A DNA stretch of 64,000 nucleotides from Corallincola holothuriorum (GTDB taxonomy: Bacteria; Pseudomonadota; Gammaproteobacteria; Enterobacterales; Neiellaceae), in NCBI RefSeq assembly GCF_003336225.1, contig NZ_QPID01000001.1, forward strand, positions 372,001 through 436,000. Direction: 5' to 3'. Below are positions 36,646-44,650 of this stretch, piece after piece (the stretch's first letter is position 1; each line of letters starts with the position of its first letter). Below the pieces are notes generated by a model. That model was not told the origin of the DNA and made no database searches. It worked only from the letters and a program-made list of their open reading frames with translations. Position numbers and translations under genes: made by a program.

Positions 36646-36671
36646 CGCAGACCAGAATCAAAGGTTTACAA
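36639..36671. promoter_or_regulatory. BirA operator between bioB and bioA
   Basis: The right half GGTTTACAA (36663-36671) is a perfect match to the BirA half-site. The left half CTGTCAACG matches TTGTAAACC at six of nine positions, and the 15-base spacing is within the range known for BirA. It would repress both divergent biotin transcripts when biotin is plentiful. Confidence 0.75.
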
Positions 36672-36682
36672 CAGAGTATTAA

Positions 36683-37993
36683 ATGAGCAATAACAACCCA
36701 AATATTGATGTCGACTTTGACAAGAACCACCTATGGCACCCATACACATCCGCGCTAAACCCATTGCCATGCTTCGGAGTAGCGTCCGCGAGCGGTGTCA
36801 GGATCAAGCTTGATGATGGACGGGAACTGATCGATGGCATGAGCTCATGGTGGTCTGCGATACATGGCTATAACGTGCCTGCGCTTAATGACGCTGCAAC
36901 CACTCAGCTTAGTAAAATGAGTCACGTTATGTTTGGTGGCCTTACCCATGCGCCGGCCATTGAACTCAGTAAGAAACTACTGGCACTGTTACCTAAGCCA
37001 TTGTCACAGGTGTTTCTTGCCGACAGCGGCTCGGTTGCCGTCGAAGTCGCATTGAAAATGGCGCTTCAGTATTGGCAAGGAAAGCTCCAGCCCGCTAAGA
37101 CCAAGTTTGTCAGCTTTAAACGCGGATACCACGGCGATACGTTTGGGGCGATGTCGGTATGCGATCCCAAAACAGGCATGCACTCCCTGTTTGAAAACGT
37201 ATTGGCCAAGCAACTGTTCGCCGAGCCACCAAAAAATATCACCGAAGGCGAATTTGACCCGGCATCGCTAGAGCCACTGGCACAGCTACTAGCAACACAA
37301 CATGAACAGATCGCTGCCGTTATTATTGAGCCCGTCGTACAGGGCGCTGGTGGTATGCGTATCTATCATGGCGCCGTTTTAGACCAGCTACGGGCACTGT
37401 GTGACCACTATAATACGCTGCTCATATTCGATGAAATAGCCACAGGTTTCGGCCGCACAGGCAAAATGTTCGCGCTTGAGCACGGCGAAAGTGGTGCCGT
37501 GGTACCGGATATTATCACCGTGGGCAAAGCACTTACCGGCGGATACATGACCCTTGCTGCTACGGTGTGCACAAAAGAGGTCGCGAACGGTGTGTGTGAA
37601 AGTGAAGCGGGGGTATTCATGCACGGCCCTACATTTATGGGTAACCCCCTCGCCTGCGCTGTCGCTTGTGCCTCACTCGATCTGCTGGCCACGCAACAGT
37701 GGCAATCCCAAGTGGCAGCAATTGAGCAACAACTCCATCGTGAATTAGCTAAATGCCGGGATCTAGCTGCCGTCGCAGATGTACGTGTCATCGGTGCTAT
37801 TGGCGTGGTTGAAGTGAGAGAAGATGTGAACGTCGCCGAGATCCAGGCATTCTTTGTTGAACAAGGAGTTTGGATCCGCCCGTTTGGCACACGGATCTAC
37901 GTCATGCCGCCATACGTTATCGCCGCTGAAGATCTTACACAGTTAACGGATGCGATCTATCAAGCGATCGCATCGGGGGTCGGTATTAGCTAG
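36683..37993 (+). CDS. bioA: Adenosylmethionine-8-amino-7-oxononanoate aminotransferase BioA
   Basis: PLP aminotransferase that uses SAM as amino donor to make diaminopelargonate. The 436-residue protein has HLWHPYTS, the conserved DGMSSWWSAIHGYN, LADSGSVAVEVALKMALQYW, LLIFDEIATGFGRTG and the PLP lysine in TVGKALTGGYM. It ends ending in GTRIYVMPPYVI, the usual BioA tail. It is divergent from bioB and shares the BirA operator; the operator's right half ends 11 bases before the ATG, so repression of this side may be steric. Confidence 0.95.
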   Translation: MSNNNPNIDVDFDKNHLWHPYTSALNPLPCFGVASASGVRIKLDDGRELIDGMSSWWSAIHGYNVPALNDAATTQLSKMSHVMFGGLTHAPAIELSKKLLALLPKPLSQVFLADSGSVAVEVALKMALQYWQGKLQPAKTKFVSFKRGYHGDTFGAMSVCDPKTGMHSLFENVLAKQLFAEPPKNITEGEFDPASLEPLAQLLATQHEQIAAVIIEPVVQGAGGMRIYHGAVLDQLRALCDHYNTLLIFDEIATGFGRTGKMFALEHGESGAVVPDIITVGKALTGGYMTLAATVCTKEVANGVCESEAGVFMHGPTFMGNPLACAVACASLDLLATQQWQSQVAAIEQQLHRELAKCRDLAAVADVRVIGAIGVVEVREDVNVAEIQAFFVEQGVWIRPFGTRIYVMPPYVIAAEDLTQLTDAIYQAIASGVGIS

Positions 37994-38027
37994 ACACTAA
38001 GCAAGCATCAATTTGACGCTGCTTAGC

Positions 38028-38744
38028 CTAAGCCCCAAAGGTATAGATACCATTAGACACTTCGACGTTAGGTGGGCGTTTGTGTTCGTTAAAGTAGTCA
38101 TAACCTTGTTTAAGGTTTTGCCAAAATTCGTACCACTGATTGTCCCGGTACTTGGCAAGCGCATCATTTTCTAACTCAAATGGAAATGCATGTACTCTGA
38201 AATAGGGCTGGCCTGACCTTAATGCCGCAACTGCTAATGCGTATATTTCGTTTATGTAGCTATCAGTCATCGCGTAGCAGCCGATCGAAACACAGTTGCC
38301 ATGTACCATCAGCGCGCTACCTGTTCGCCCATGATAACGGTCGTAGCGATTGGGGTAACCGAGGTTAAAAGACAGGTGAAACTGGCTCCATGGGTTTAAT
38401 CGTCCAGCGTTTACAAAGTAGAACCCTTCGGGGCTTTGGTAATCCCCTTCCTTCACCTTCGGTCCCAGATCGCCGGAGAAATCGCAAATATCGTAGCTTT
38501 TAAAATGTTTAAACTCACCGCTGGCCGATTCCAACCATAATTCGAGTACGCCAGGCGTCTTAAATATACGGATAAATATCGGCGCACCGTATTTCAGCCC
38601 TTTGGCTGCCAGTGCCTTCTTTAATGCCGGTTCGACCTGTGCAATGGCGGTTTCTGAACGGGCACTGGTAGGGAGCTCTACTGCCCACAAACATGGGACA
38701 AAGCTGCATAACATTGTCGCCCAGGTAATCCACTTAAATTTCAT
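38028..38744 (-). CDS. L,D-transpeptidase-fold protein, YafK/DpaA type
   Basis: Periplasmic protein of 238 residues with a signal peptide (about residues 1-21, ending CLWAVE) and a YkuD-type catalytic domain. The active-site motif is ALMVHGNCVSIGCYAMTD with the nucleophilic Cys. It is preceded by FYFVNAGRLNPWSQFHLSFN, as in E. coli YafK (DpaA), which detaches Braun lipoprotein from peptidoglycan. Length (YafK 246) and motif agree with that subgroup rather than cross-linking L,D-transpeptidases. Convergent with bioA. Confidence 0.82.
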   Translation of the reverse strand: MKFKWITWATMLCSFVPCLWAVELPTSARSETAIAQVEPALKKALAAKGLKYGAPIFIRIFKTPGVLELWLESASGEFKHFKSYDICDFSGDLGPKVKEGDYQSPEGFYFVNAGRLNPWSQFHLSFNLGYPNRYDRYHGRTGSALMVHGNCVSIGCYAMTDSYINEIYALAVAALRSGQPYFRVHAFPFELENDALAKYRDNQWYEFWQNLKQGYDYFNEHKRPPNVEVSNGIYTFGA

Positions 38745-38770
38745 AATCCCTTCAAATCGTGTGTATTAGC

Positions 38771-38812
38771 TGCTAACCCAGTTTCTGCTAACCCAGTTTC
38801 TGCTAGCGCAGT
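38771..38812. repeat. Short tandem repeat, period 15
   Basis: Two exact copies of TGCTAACCCAGTTTC (38771-38785, 38786-38800) and a third partial, diverged copy lie upstream of the L,D-transpeptidase gene and downstream of the kinase gene. No function is evident; probably slippage. Confidence 0.8.
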
Positions 38813-38854
38813 AAAAATCTTGTGGCGTGAAAATGCGTGGGTTAACCACGTTCC

Positions 38855-39349
38855 TTATGGTTCTACTTTACAGCCAAATTTAAGCTCAGCTTGATCTGGC
38901 ACTTCAAACCTTGGCTCCATAAAGTTGAACATCATATCTGTAACTTCGAACGAGTATACTGCGGGATCTTTTTCCGCATTACGCTGTGAGACTCTCTGTT
39001 TCCGTAACGCCTTAGGGGCGTCGACAAAATGCAGTTCTGGCTCAATACCTAACGCTCTTGCTTTGTCGGCAAATGCCGCGCGCTGCTCACGCGTAGTAAA
39101 ACCTAAATCGAGTATGACAATACCTTCAAGCATCAAAATCTGCTTACTTACTTCCCATATTTGGGCGTAACAACGTTCCACCCGTTCGATCATCCAGCTG
39201 TAATCCAGTGACACCATATCTTTGGAATACAGAGTTTGCATCCATGGGTCTATCGAAAAACGGACGGCGCCCAGCTCATTGGCAAGGGACAACGAATAGG
39301 TTGTTTTACCGGCACCAGTCGGGCCACACACTAAGATCATCCTTGCCAT
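38855..39349 (-). CDS. P-loop nucleoside/small-molecule kinase-like protein (AAA_33 type)
   Basis: 164-residue soluble protein with Walker A ILVCGPTGAGKTTYSLSLA, an acidic region RFSIDPWMQTL after it, a Walker B-like IVILDLGFTTREQR and a lid region ALRKQRVSQRNAEKDP. This is the layout of stand-alone AAA_33 kinases such as those related to zeta toxins and chloramphenicol or tRNA kinases. The substrate is unknown. It follows the zinc-ribbon gene by 27 bases on the same strand, suggesting a two-gene operon. No antitoxin-like small gene is adjacent. Confidence 0.72.
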   Translation of the reverse strand: MARMILVCGPTGAGKTTYSLSLANELGAVRFSIDPWMQTLYSKDMVSLDYSWMIERVERCYAQIWEVSKQILMLEGIVILDLGFTTREQRAAFADKARALGIEPELHFVDAPKALRKQRVSQRNAEKDPAVYSFEVTDMMFNFMEPRFEVPDQAELKFGCKVEP

Positions 39350-39376
39350 ATCGTGTCTCTCCTTCTTTGTATCGCG

Positions 39377-39817
39377 CTAGAGTTGAGCCGTTAGAAGTTT
39401 TGTCAGTGCCTTCACAGCCGCCGGCCTATTTTTTGCTAATTTAAAATGCTTGGGGATATGCAGCAAAAATACCGAGTGTTTGTAATGAGATAGATTTCGG
39501 TCTTTAGCGGTTAAGTAGTCTAAGACGAGAGCAGCATGTTTGCGAGACCATGCCCAAAGCAATTTACCCTTCACATCGCAGCACCAATACAGATCAGCTG
39601 GCAAACGAATGAATGTCGATTTTCTAAAACCGCAGTGTAAGCAGCTGATGCTGCCTGACAACCGGCTCTTCGCTAGCGGAGCTGGTTTCCTAGCCAGATT
39701 GATAATACAGCCTTTCTCGCTAGTTTTAACATCCTGACACAGCGCGGGCCGCCCGCAATTCGGGCATACAACATCAAACTGTTTAGGAGGGGAATACCAT
39801 TCGTATAAATAGGTCAT
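39377..39817 (-). CDS. Zinc-ribbon protein of unknown function
   Basis: 146-residue protein with an N-terminal CxxC (VVCPNCGRPALC), a second cysteine pair (ISCLHCGFRKS) and a WCCDVKGKLLWAWSRKHAALV segment. The end is basic (IPKHFKLAKNRPAAVKALTKLL). It resembles small TFIIB-type zinc-ribbon proteins scattered across bacteria, whose function I do not know. The basic C-terminus may bind nucleic acid, but this is inference. It is the first gene of a likely pair with the P-loop kinase. Confidence 0.65.
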   Translation of the reverse strand: MTYLYEWYSPPKQFDVVCPNCGRPALCQDVKTSEKGCIINLARKPAPLAKSRLSGSISCLHCGFRKSTFIRLPADLYWCCDVKGKLLWAWSRKHAALVLDYLTAKDRNLSHYKHSVFLLHIPKHFKLAKNRPAAVKALTKLLTAQL

Positions 39818-40059
39818 GGTCAGATCTCGGTGACGCTATTCAAACCTCAATCTCACAGTGTTCGTACGAGAGCCACGTCTCAGTAGGCAATAAATCATCG
39901 CCTTTGCACAAGATTGAATAAATAGCCCTAGTGCTAAAAACAAATATTGTGGCTTTTGACCCGACTGTCTATTTGGCTTGTTCATTCGTTTCACGGGTGT
40001 CAACACGTATTAGATGAAAATGGCAGAATAATGCCTGATAAAACAAACCGATGCATAAG

Positions 40060-40383
40060 CTAGTAGCTAGCAAGGTACATGACACTTGTAGCCATGAGGC
40101 CTTTGGCAACTTCAACAACCTTAGTGAGCAGTTCTCCCTCACCTTGTTCAACCGACACAGTGCTAAACGCCACTGTAGAAGCAACAAGAGCCAGAATCAG
40201 AAGCCAGCTTAGTGTCACGCTATAGGTTGAATGCCAAGCGGGGAAACAACCGAAGATCCAGTAGATACCTGGCGCACTTAGTGCTGATGTACCCAAAGCA
40301 GCAACGAAGGCAATAGCTACGCAATATGTCATACTATTGAGAAACATAACGTTAAGTAGAAAGCACGTGCTTCCTATCTCCAT
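40060..40383 (-). CDS. Possible small membrane protein (doubtful)
   Basis: 107-residue open frame with three hydrophobic stretches (about residues 18-40, 55-72 and 90-105) and the fragment GIYWIFGCFPAWHSTYSVTL. No convincing ribosome-binding site precedes the ATG at 40383 or the internal ATGs. I recognise no family. It occupies an otherwise empty stretch between the zinc-ribbon and PEP-CTERM genes. It may be a real accessory gene or a chance frame. Confidence 0.3.
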   Translation of the reverse strand: MEIGSTCFLLNVMFLNSMTYCVAIAFVAALGTSALSAPGIYWIFGCFPAWHSTYSVTLSWLLILALVASTVAFSTVSVEQGEGELLTKVVEVAKGLMATSVMYLASY

Positions 40384-40606
40384 TTAGAGAGCATGCTTGC
40401 TATCACCGAACTTGCCCAGCAGGCGGGCTCGTCTGGGATCATGCATCTCGCACTTAACTTATTGACTAATTTCAACAAATCTCGCACTAATTGCAAATGC
40501 CTTTATCTCATTTCTTGACACAGCTTTGGCATAGGAAGCCAGTCCAAATCAGGGGAACTGTAAGGGTACACAGCAAGAAAGTGTGCAACTTAATTTGTTG
40601 CGGGCA
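40384..40606. other. Intergenic stretch without a recognised gene
   Basis: With the doubtful ORF and the 240 bases before it (39818-40059), this makes about 800 bases lacking any confident gene. ATCTCGCACT occurs twice (near 40445 and 40480), each followed within two bases by AA. No mobile-element ends, tRNA or long inverted repeat were seen. Confidence 0.5.
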
Positions 40607-40632
40607 ACAAAAAAGGGGCTTATTAGCCCCTT
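40607..40632 (-). terminator. Terminator after the PEP-CTERM gene
   Basis: On the minus strand AAGGGGCT and AGCCCCTT pair around a four-base loop, followed by a T run; it lies 22 bases past the stop of the gene at 40654-41388. Confidence 0.88.
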
Positions 40633-40653
40633 CTCTTATGGTTTACCGCAAAC

Positions 40654-41388
40654 TTAGTTAGTCCGGCGTTTTCTCAGCGCAACACCAACTAAGCCTAAAC
40701 CGAGCAGCGCTAGTGTGGCAGGTGCCGGCACCTGATATTGAATACCACCGATAGCGCCGGAGCCGCCAAATGTGACGTCGACACGGTCGAAGGTGGTACC
40801 TAACAGTGAGGCGGTGATCGGGTTAATTTGGTTGATGGTGTTATCGCCAAAAACCGCATTGCTGCCGTAGGGGCCAGTATTACCGACCAATGCACCAAAG
40901 CCAACGCTTTCGAGTAGTGTGTCGCCATCATAAAATGATGCGAAGAAACCACCGTCGATGCCGTACTCTGACGGACCCTCGATATCAACCAGTACAAAAC
41001 TAAAACTGAATAGGTCAACATCAAATGCGAAACTGATCGTACCTGCGTTTGGTCGTGTGCCCTCGTCGTCTGGAAGGTCAAGCACGCCATCGTCGGCACC
41101 TACGTTGTTTTCAGCAATGATAAGAATATTGCCTAAATCGGTATCGGTTGGCAGGTTGCCGCCTGACCAGGGTGATTCCAGGTCGGGATCTCGAGTCGCA
41201 TCTTTATTGGTATCAAATGCTGCAACGTAATCGAAACCACGATTTGGGTTGGTGCCCGACACTGTGACCCCATCAAACTGGTCGTTTACAATCTCGCCAT
41301 GGCTTAACGCGTCAAGATCCATCGAGAGAGGCGCGGCGCTAACGCTCAAAGGTAGAGCGAGGCTAGCAAGCAGTAATCGTTTTAGCAT
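40654..41388 (-). CDS. PEP-CTERM-sorted exported protein
   Basis: 244-residue exported protein with a signal peptide (LLLASLALPLSVSAAPLS) and a C-terminal PEP-CTERM tail. The tail is VPAPATLALLGLGLVGVALRKRR, a membrane helix and basic end (positions about 220-242) with PAP in place of PEP. The body resembles PEP-CTERM proteins with GFDYVAAFDTNKDATRDPDLESPW. It is aspartate- and glycine-rich and probably beta-structured. Such proteins are processed by an exosortase and often go to biofilm matrix; no exosortase gene is in the window. Confidence 0.75.
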   Translation of the reverse strand: MLKRLLLASLALPLSVSAAPLSMDLDALSHGEIVNDQFDGVTVSGTNPNRGFDYVAAFDTNKDATRDPDLESPWSGGNLPTDTDLGNILIIAENNVGADDGVLDLPDDEGTRPNAGTISFAFDVDLFSFSFVLVDIEGPSEYGIDGGFFASFYDGDTLLESVGFGALVGNTGPYGSNAVFGDNTINQINPITASLLGTTFDRVDVTFGGSGAIGGIQYQVPAPATLALLGLGLVGVALRKRRTN

Positions 41389-41485
41389 TCACTTGGTTCC
41401 GTTCAAGTTTATCTTGATAATGAATGGTAGGTTAGCAGTCGCTTAGGCAGGGCTCAAGCGAGTGTTCGAAAGTTTTACAGTTAGC

Positions 41486-41524
41486 AACAAAAAGCGGCCA
41501 TTTTTGCTGAAAATAGCCGCTTTT
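41486..41524 (-). terminator. Terminator after nasA
   Basis: On the minus strand AAAAGCGGC pairs with GCCGCTTTTT around a loop that itself can pair (TATTTT with AAAAAT), giving a long hairpin followed by T residues, about 50 bases past the nasA stop. Confidence 0.85.
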
Positions 41525-41573
41525 AACTAAAAACTTGGGATTGGTTGAACCAGTAGTTAAGTGCCCGACTTGC

Positions 41574-44246
41574 TTACGTCACCTCTTCAAATGCACAATC
41601 CTGAATAATCTCTTTCAGCTCTGGTACACATGAGCCGCACCCTGTACCCGCAGTGGTTTCACACTGCAGCGCATCAAGATCAGTCGCGCCATTTTTTACT
41701 GCGGCACAAAGCGTTTTATAGCCCACCTGCTTACAAGCGCACACAGTGCGTCCTGCTGCCAGTGAGCCTTGTGCTTTACCGCTCATAATACTGCGCATCG
41801 CTTCGCTGCCCAGAGGCTTATCTAGCAGCGTGGCTAACCAGTCATAGTCGTCTCGTTGCAGGCGTTTACCAACGATATAGCAGCCCAACAAGCGTCCCTC
41901 TTTTAATACGGCGTAGCGATAACTGCCCGTCGCAGTATCAATGAAGCTAAGCTTTTGCTCGCCGATAAAGGGTTGCATGCGCGCTTGCAACAAACCGGCG
42001 ACGGTATCACTACCTTGCAGGCTGGCCATGCGATAGAGAATGCCCTGCTCGACGCGTTGGTTGACCCAATATTCCGTTTCATGGATGGGAGTGTCATCCG
42101 TGGTGAGTAACAAGGCTTCACTTTGACGAAACCAAGGGCTGACTTTTACTGGTGTATGTTTGAATTCTGGTTGGCCGGATGTGGGGTCCACTTCCGGTGA
42201 CACCAGTGCGCCAACCCGAGCTCTAGATGAGGTAACGCCGGTCCAGTGGATCGGCATAAAAATCTCACCCTGACGCATACGCGCGGATGTTTCTACCCGT
42301 ACTAATGCGCTGCCGTGGTGACTTTCCACATTGGCGAGGCCTTCCTTTTCCAAGCCAAACTGTTTCGCGGTATCAGGGTGGATCGATATAAATGGCTCTG
42401 GCAAGTGGGCGTTCAGCTTAGATGCTAAGCCTGTACGCGTCATGGTATGCCATTGGTCGCGAATACGCCCACTATTCAATACCAGTGGATAGTTGTCGCT
42501 GACATCTTGCGCCGGTTGTCGATGCTTAACTGGAATAAGCCGGGCACGGCGGTTTGGCGTGTAGAAATTTCCTTCAGCAAAAAAGCGTTTATGTAGACTG
42601 ATGTCGCCTTTCGTTATCATCGGCCATTGGAACGGCGTCAGTGCATCAAACTCTTCGTTACTCATATTACTGAAAGCGCTGATATCGAAGTCGCGCGAAC
42701 CGTCGTTTTCATATCCAGACAGCTGTGCATGCTCGGCAAATATCTCGCCTTCGTGGGAGAAGTTAAACCCTTGTTTATATCCCATGCGTTTGGCGACTTC
42801 ACAGATGATCCACCAATCGGCCATGGCTTCACCTGCTGGCGGTACAATAGCGCGCTGCCGCGAAATTCGCCGCTCTGAGTTGGTGACTGTACCTGATTTT
42901 TCTGACCAACCGCGCGCCGGTAACAATACATTGGCTAAACGGGTGGTATCTGTATCTGCTATGCAGTCCGATACGACCACAAAATCACACTTCTGTAGCG
43001 CAGCCTTTACGCGATCGGCATCGGGCAAGCTGACGACAGGGTTAGTCGCCATGATCCAAACCGCTTTGATCTCGCCTTGTTCCATCTTATTAAACAGATC
43101 GACCGCTTTGGCACCTGGCTCTGTGGCCATTGTCGGCGAATCCCAAAACGTCTGCACCCGTGCAATGGCATCGTCAGTAAACTCCATATGGGCAGCCAGC
43201 ATATTGGCCAGTCCACCCACTTCGCGTCCACCCATCGCATTAGGCTGACCGGTAATCGAAAACGGGCCCATGCCGGGGCGTCCGATACGACCCGTTAACA
43301 GATGACAATTGATGATCGCGTTGACTTTATCCACGCCACTGGTGGACTGGTTTACGCCTTGAGAATATACGGTGGTGACTTTTTCTGTGGCAGCAAACAG
43401 CGCCATAAATTCGGTCAACTTAGCGTTATCTATACCTAACTTTGTGGCGATTTGTTGTAAATCACCCAAATCGCCCTGATCGGCATGGGCGGCGTGCAGT
43501 GCCTGCTCGGCCCCTTCGGTATATTTGGAAAGATACTCAGGATCTTGATGATCGTTCGCTGCCAGATAAGCCAGTAATGCATTGAACAGTAAGACATCGC
43601 TGCCGGGCTTGATCGGCAAGTGTAGATCGGCGATATCGCAGGTATCTGTTACCCGTGGATCGATCACAATGATCTTCATGTTTGGCCTGTCTAACTTGGC
43701 CTGCTTTACCCGCTGAAACAGGATGGGGTGACACCAGGCTAAATTCGAACCAACCAGCACAAGTAGATCTGCCACTTCAAAATCCTGATAACAACCAGGT
43801 ACAGTGTCAGTACCAAATGCACGCTTATGCCCCGCCACCGCAGATGACATGCAAAGTCGGCTATTGGTATCGATGTTGGCTGAGCCAACGTAGCCTTTCA
43901 TCAATTTGTTGGCGACGTAGTAGTCTTCGGTGAGCAACTGGCCGGACACATAGAGCGCGACAGAGTCTGGCCCGTGGGCATCTATCGTATCGCGAAACTG
44001 CTTCGCTACCGTATTCAGTGCCTGTTGCCAGTTAATACGCTGACCATCTTGATAGGGGTGCGTTAAGCGCCCGGTGGGTACAACCGTGTCGCCTAGCGCG
44101 AGTCCTTTAGAACACAGCTTTCCATAATTCGCTGGGTGGGATTTGTCACCGCGAATAGTGACCTTACCCGATTCATCTGCATTGGCTTCAACGCCACACC
44201 CGACGCCACAGTATGGGCAGGTTGTTTTCACCCAGTCGTTGGTCAT
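41574..44246 (-). CDS. nasA: Assimilatory nitrate reductase, catalytic subunit (NasA)
   Basis: Cytoplasmic molybdopterin oxidoreductase that reduces nitrate to nitrite for assimilation. The 890-residue protein begins with the [4Fe-4S] motif CPYCGVGCGVEA ... GKLCSKG, continues with molybdopterin-guanine-dinucleotide binding regions (DTNSRLCMSSAVAGHKRAFG, VDKVNAIINCHLLTGRIGRP) and the molydopterin-binding end domain. It finishes with a BFD-like [2Fe-2S] domain (VCACKQVGYKTLCAAV ... AGTGCGSCVPELKE). The C-terminal BFD domain is characteristic of the assimilatory enzyme. It is divergent from cobA-nirBD, with a 400-base regulatory region between. Confidence 0.95.
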   Translation of the reverse strand: MTNDWVKTTCPYCGVGCGVEANADESGKVTIRGDKSHPANYGKLCSKGLALGDTVVPTGRLTHPYQDGQRINWQQALNTVAKQFRDTIDAHGPDSVALYVSGQLLTEDYYVANKLMKGYVGSANIDTNSRLCMSSAVAGHKRAFGTDTVPGCYQDFEVADLLVLVGSNLAWCHPILFQRVKQAKLDRPNMKIIVIDPRVTDTCDIADLHLPIKPGSDVLLFNALLAYLAANDHQDPEYLSKYTEGAEQALHAAHADQGDLGDLQQIATKLGIDNAKLTEFMALFAATEKVTTVYSQGVNQSTSGVDKVNAIINCHLLTGRIGRPGMGPFSITGQPNAMGGREVGGLANMLAAHMEFTDDAIARVQTFWDSPTMATEPGAKAVDLFNKMEQGEIKAVWIMATNPVVSLPDADRVKAALQKCDFVVVSDCIADTDTTRLANVLLPARGWSEKSGTVTNSERRISRQRAIVPPAGEAMADWWIICEVAKRMGYKQGFNFSHEGEIFAEHAQLSGYENDGSRDFDISAFSNMSNEEFDALTPFQWPMITKGDISLHKRFFAEGNFYTPNRRARLIPVKHRQPAQDVSDNYPLVLNSGRIRDQWHTMTRTGLASKLNAHLPEPFISIHPDTAKQFGLEKEGLANVESHHGSALVRVETSARMRQGEIFMPIHWTGVTSSRARVGALVSPEVDPTSGQPEFKHTPVKVSPWFRQSEALLLTTDDTPIHETEYWVNQRVEQGILYRMASLQGSDTVAGLLQARMQPFIGEQKLSFIDTATGSYRYAVLKEGRLLGCYIVGKRLQRDDYDWLATLLDKPLGSEAMRSIMSGKAQGSLAAGRTVCACKQVGYKTLCAAVKNGATDLDALQCETTAGTGCGSCVPELKEIIQDCAFEEVT

Positions 44247-44650
44247 GGAATACTCCTAATAAACATCTCTGCGTTGCTTTGGTGCAATACCCTTGCCACA
44301 CTGGCAAAACATCGTAAAACCCCCGCCGTAACGGCATTTCAGCCTTAGTACCTTAAATTGACAACTCGTTAAAGCTGCCCCGGCTGCACTTTATTGGCGC
44401 AAGATAAAAGTGCAACCTAGATCACATTGGGCAAGCAGCTTGTCAAAACACTACCTATAGCGAGATAGACCTACTACCCCTACTCATAGAGTGGATTTAG
44501 ACACCACCAATCGAGGCTGGCAAATAAATCATTAAATTACAGTGCGTTAGATAAAAACAACCAATCAAAAACACAGTTGGCCTCAACCTTGCTTTGTACC
44601 TAGTTAAATAGCGTTGTTTTTACAACCAGCAGCAAGTTTGAGGGTAAATG
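44247..44650. other. Divergent regulatory region nasA / cobA-nirBD
   Basis: About 400 bases without a gene. It contains three TACYNMT heptamers on the plus strand (44452-44458, 44475-44481, 44481-44487), candidates for NarL/NarP-type binding but in direct orientation. A TTGCCA/TGGCAA hairpin lies in the nasA leader, and a strong secondary structure precedes cobA. No perfect FNR box, sigma54 promoter or NtrC site was found. Confidence 0.5.
44581..44643 (+). promoter_or_regulatory. RNA structure that can hide the cobA ribosome-binding site
   Basis: CCTCAACCTTGCT (44581-44593) pairs with AGCAAGTTTGAGG (44631-44643) at 12 of 13 positions. The right arm contains GAGG of the Shine-Dalgarno GAGGG (44640-44644) for cobA. 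Inside the loop GTTGT and ACAAC (44613-44626) form a smaller hairpin, and GTTGTTTTT (44613-44621) is also perfectly complementary to AAAAACAAC at 44553-44561 upstream. This suggests alternative folds and translational control of cobA-nirBD. Confidence 0.6.

Noticed and set aside
38771-38812. Attachment site or insertion-sequence end
   Set aside because: A simple 15-base tandem repeat with no inverted ends, integrase or tRNA nearby.
38855-39349. Zeta-type toxin of a toxin-antitoxin pair
   Set aside because: The fold fits, but the neighbour is a zinc-ribbon protein rather than a small helical antitoxin, and gene order does not match epsilon-zeta systems.
39969-40187. 72-codon minus-strand frame overlapping the small membrane ORF
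   Set aside because: Composition is random-looking, and it is a shifted reading of the same stretch.
43601-43933. Frames opposite nasA, some over 80 codons
   Set aside because: Nitrate reductase domains on the minus strand are continuous and explain the sequence.
44390-44425. Possible sigma54 promoter (TTGCAC ... CTTGC on the minus strand)
   Set aside because: The -24 GG is absent and the spacing to the -12 GC is two bases too long.
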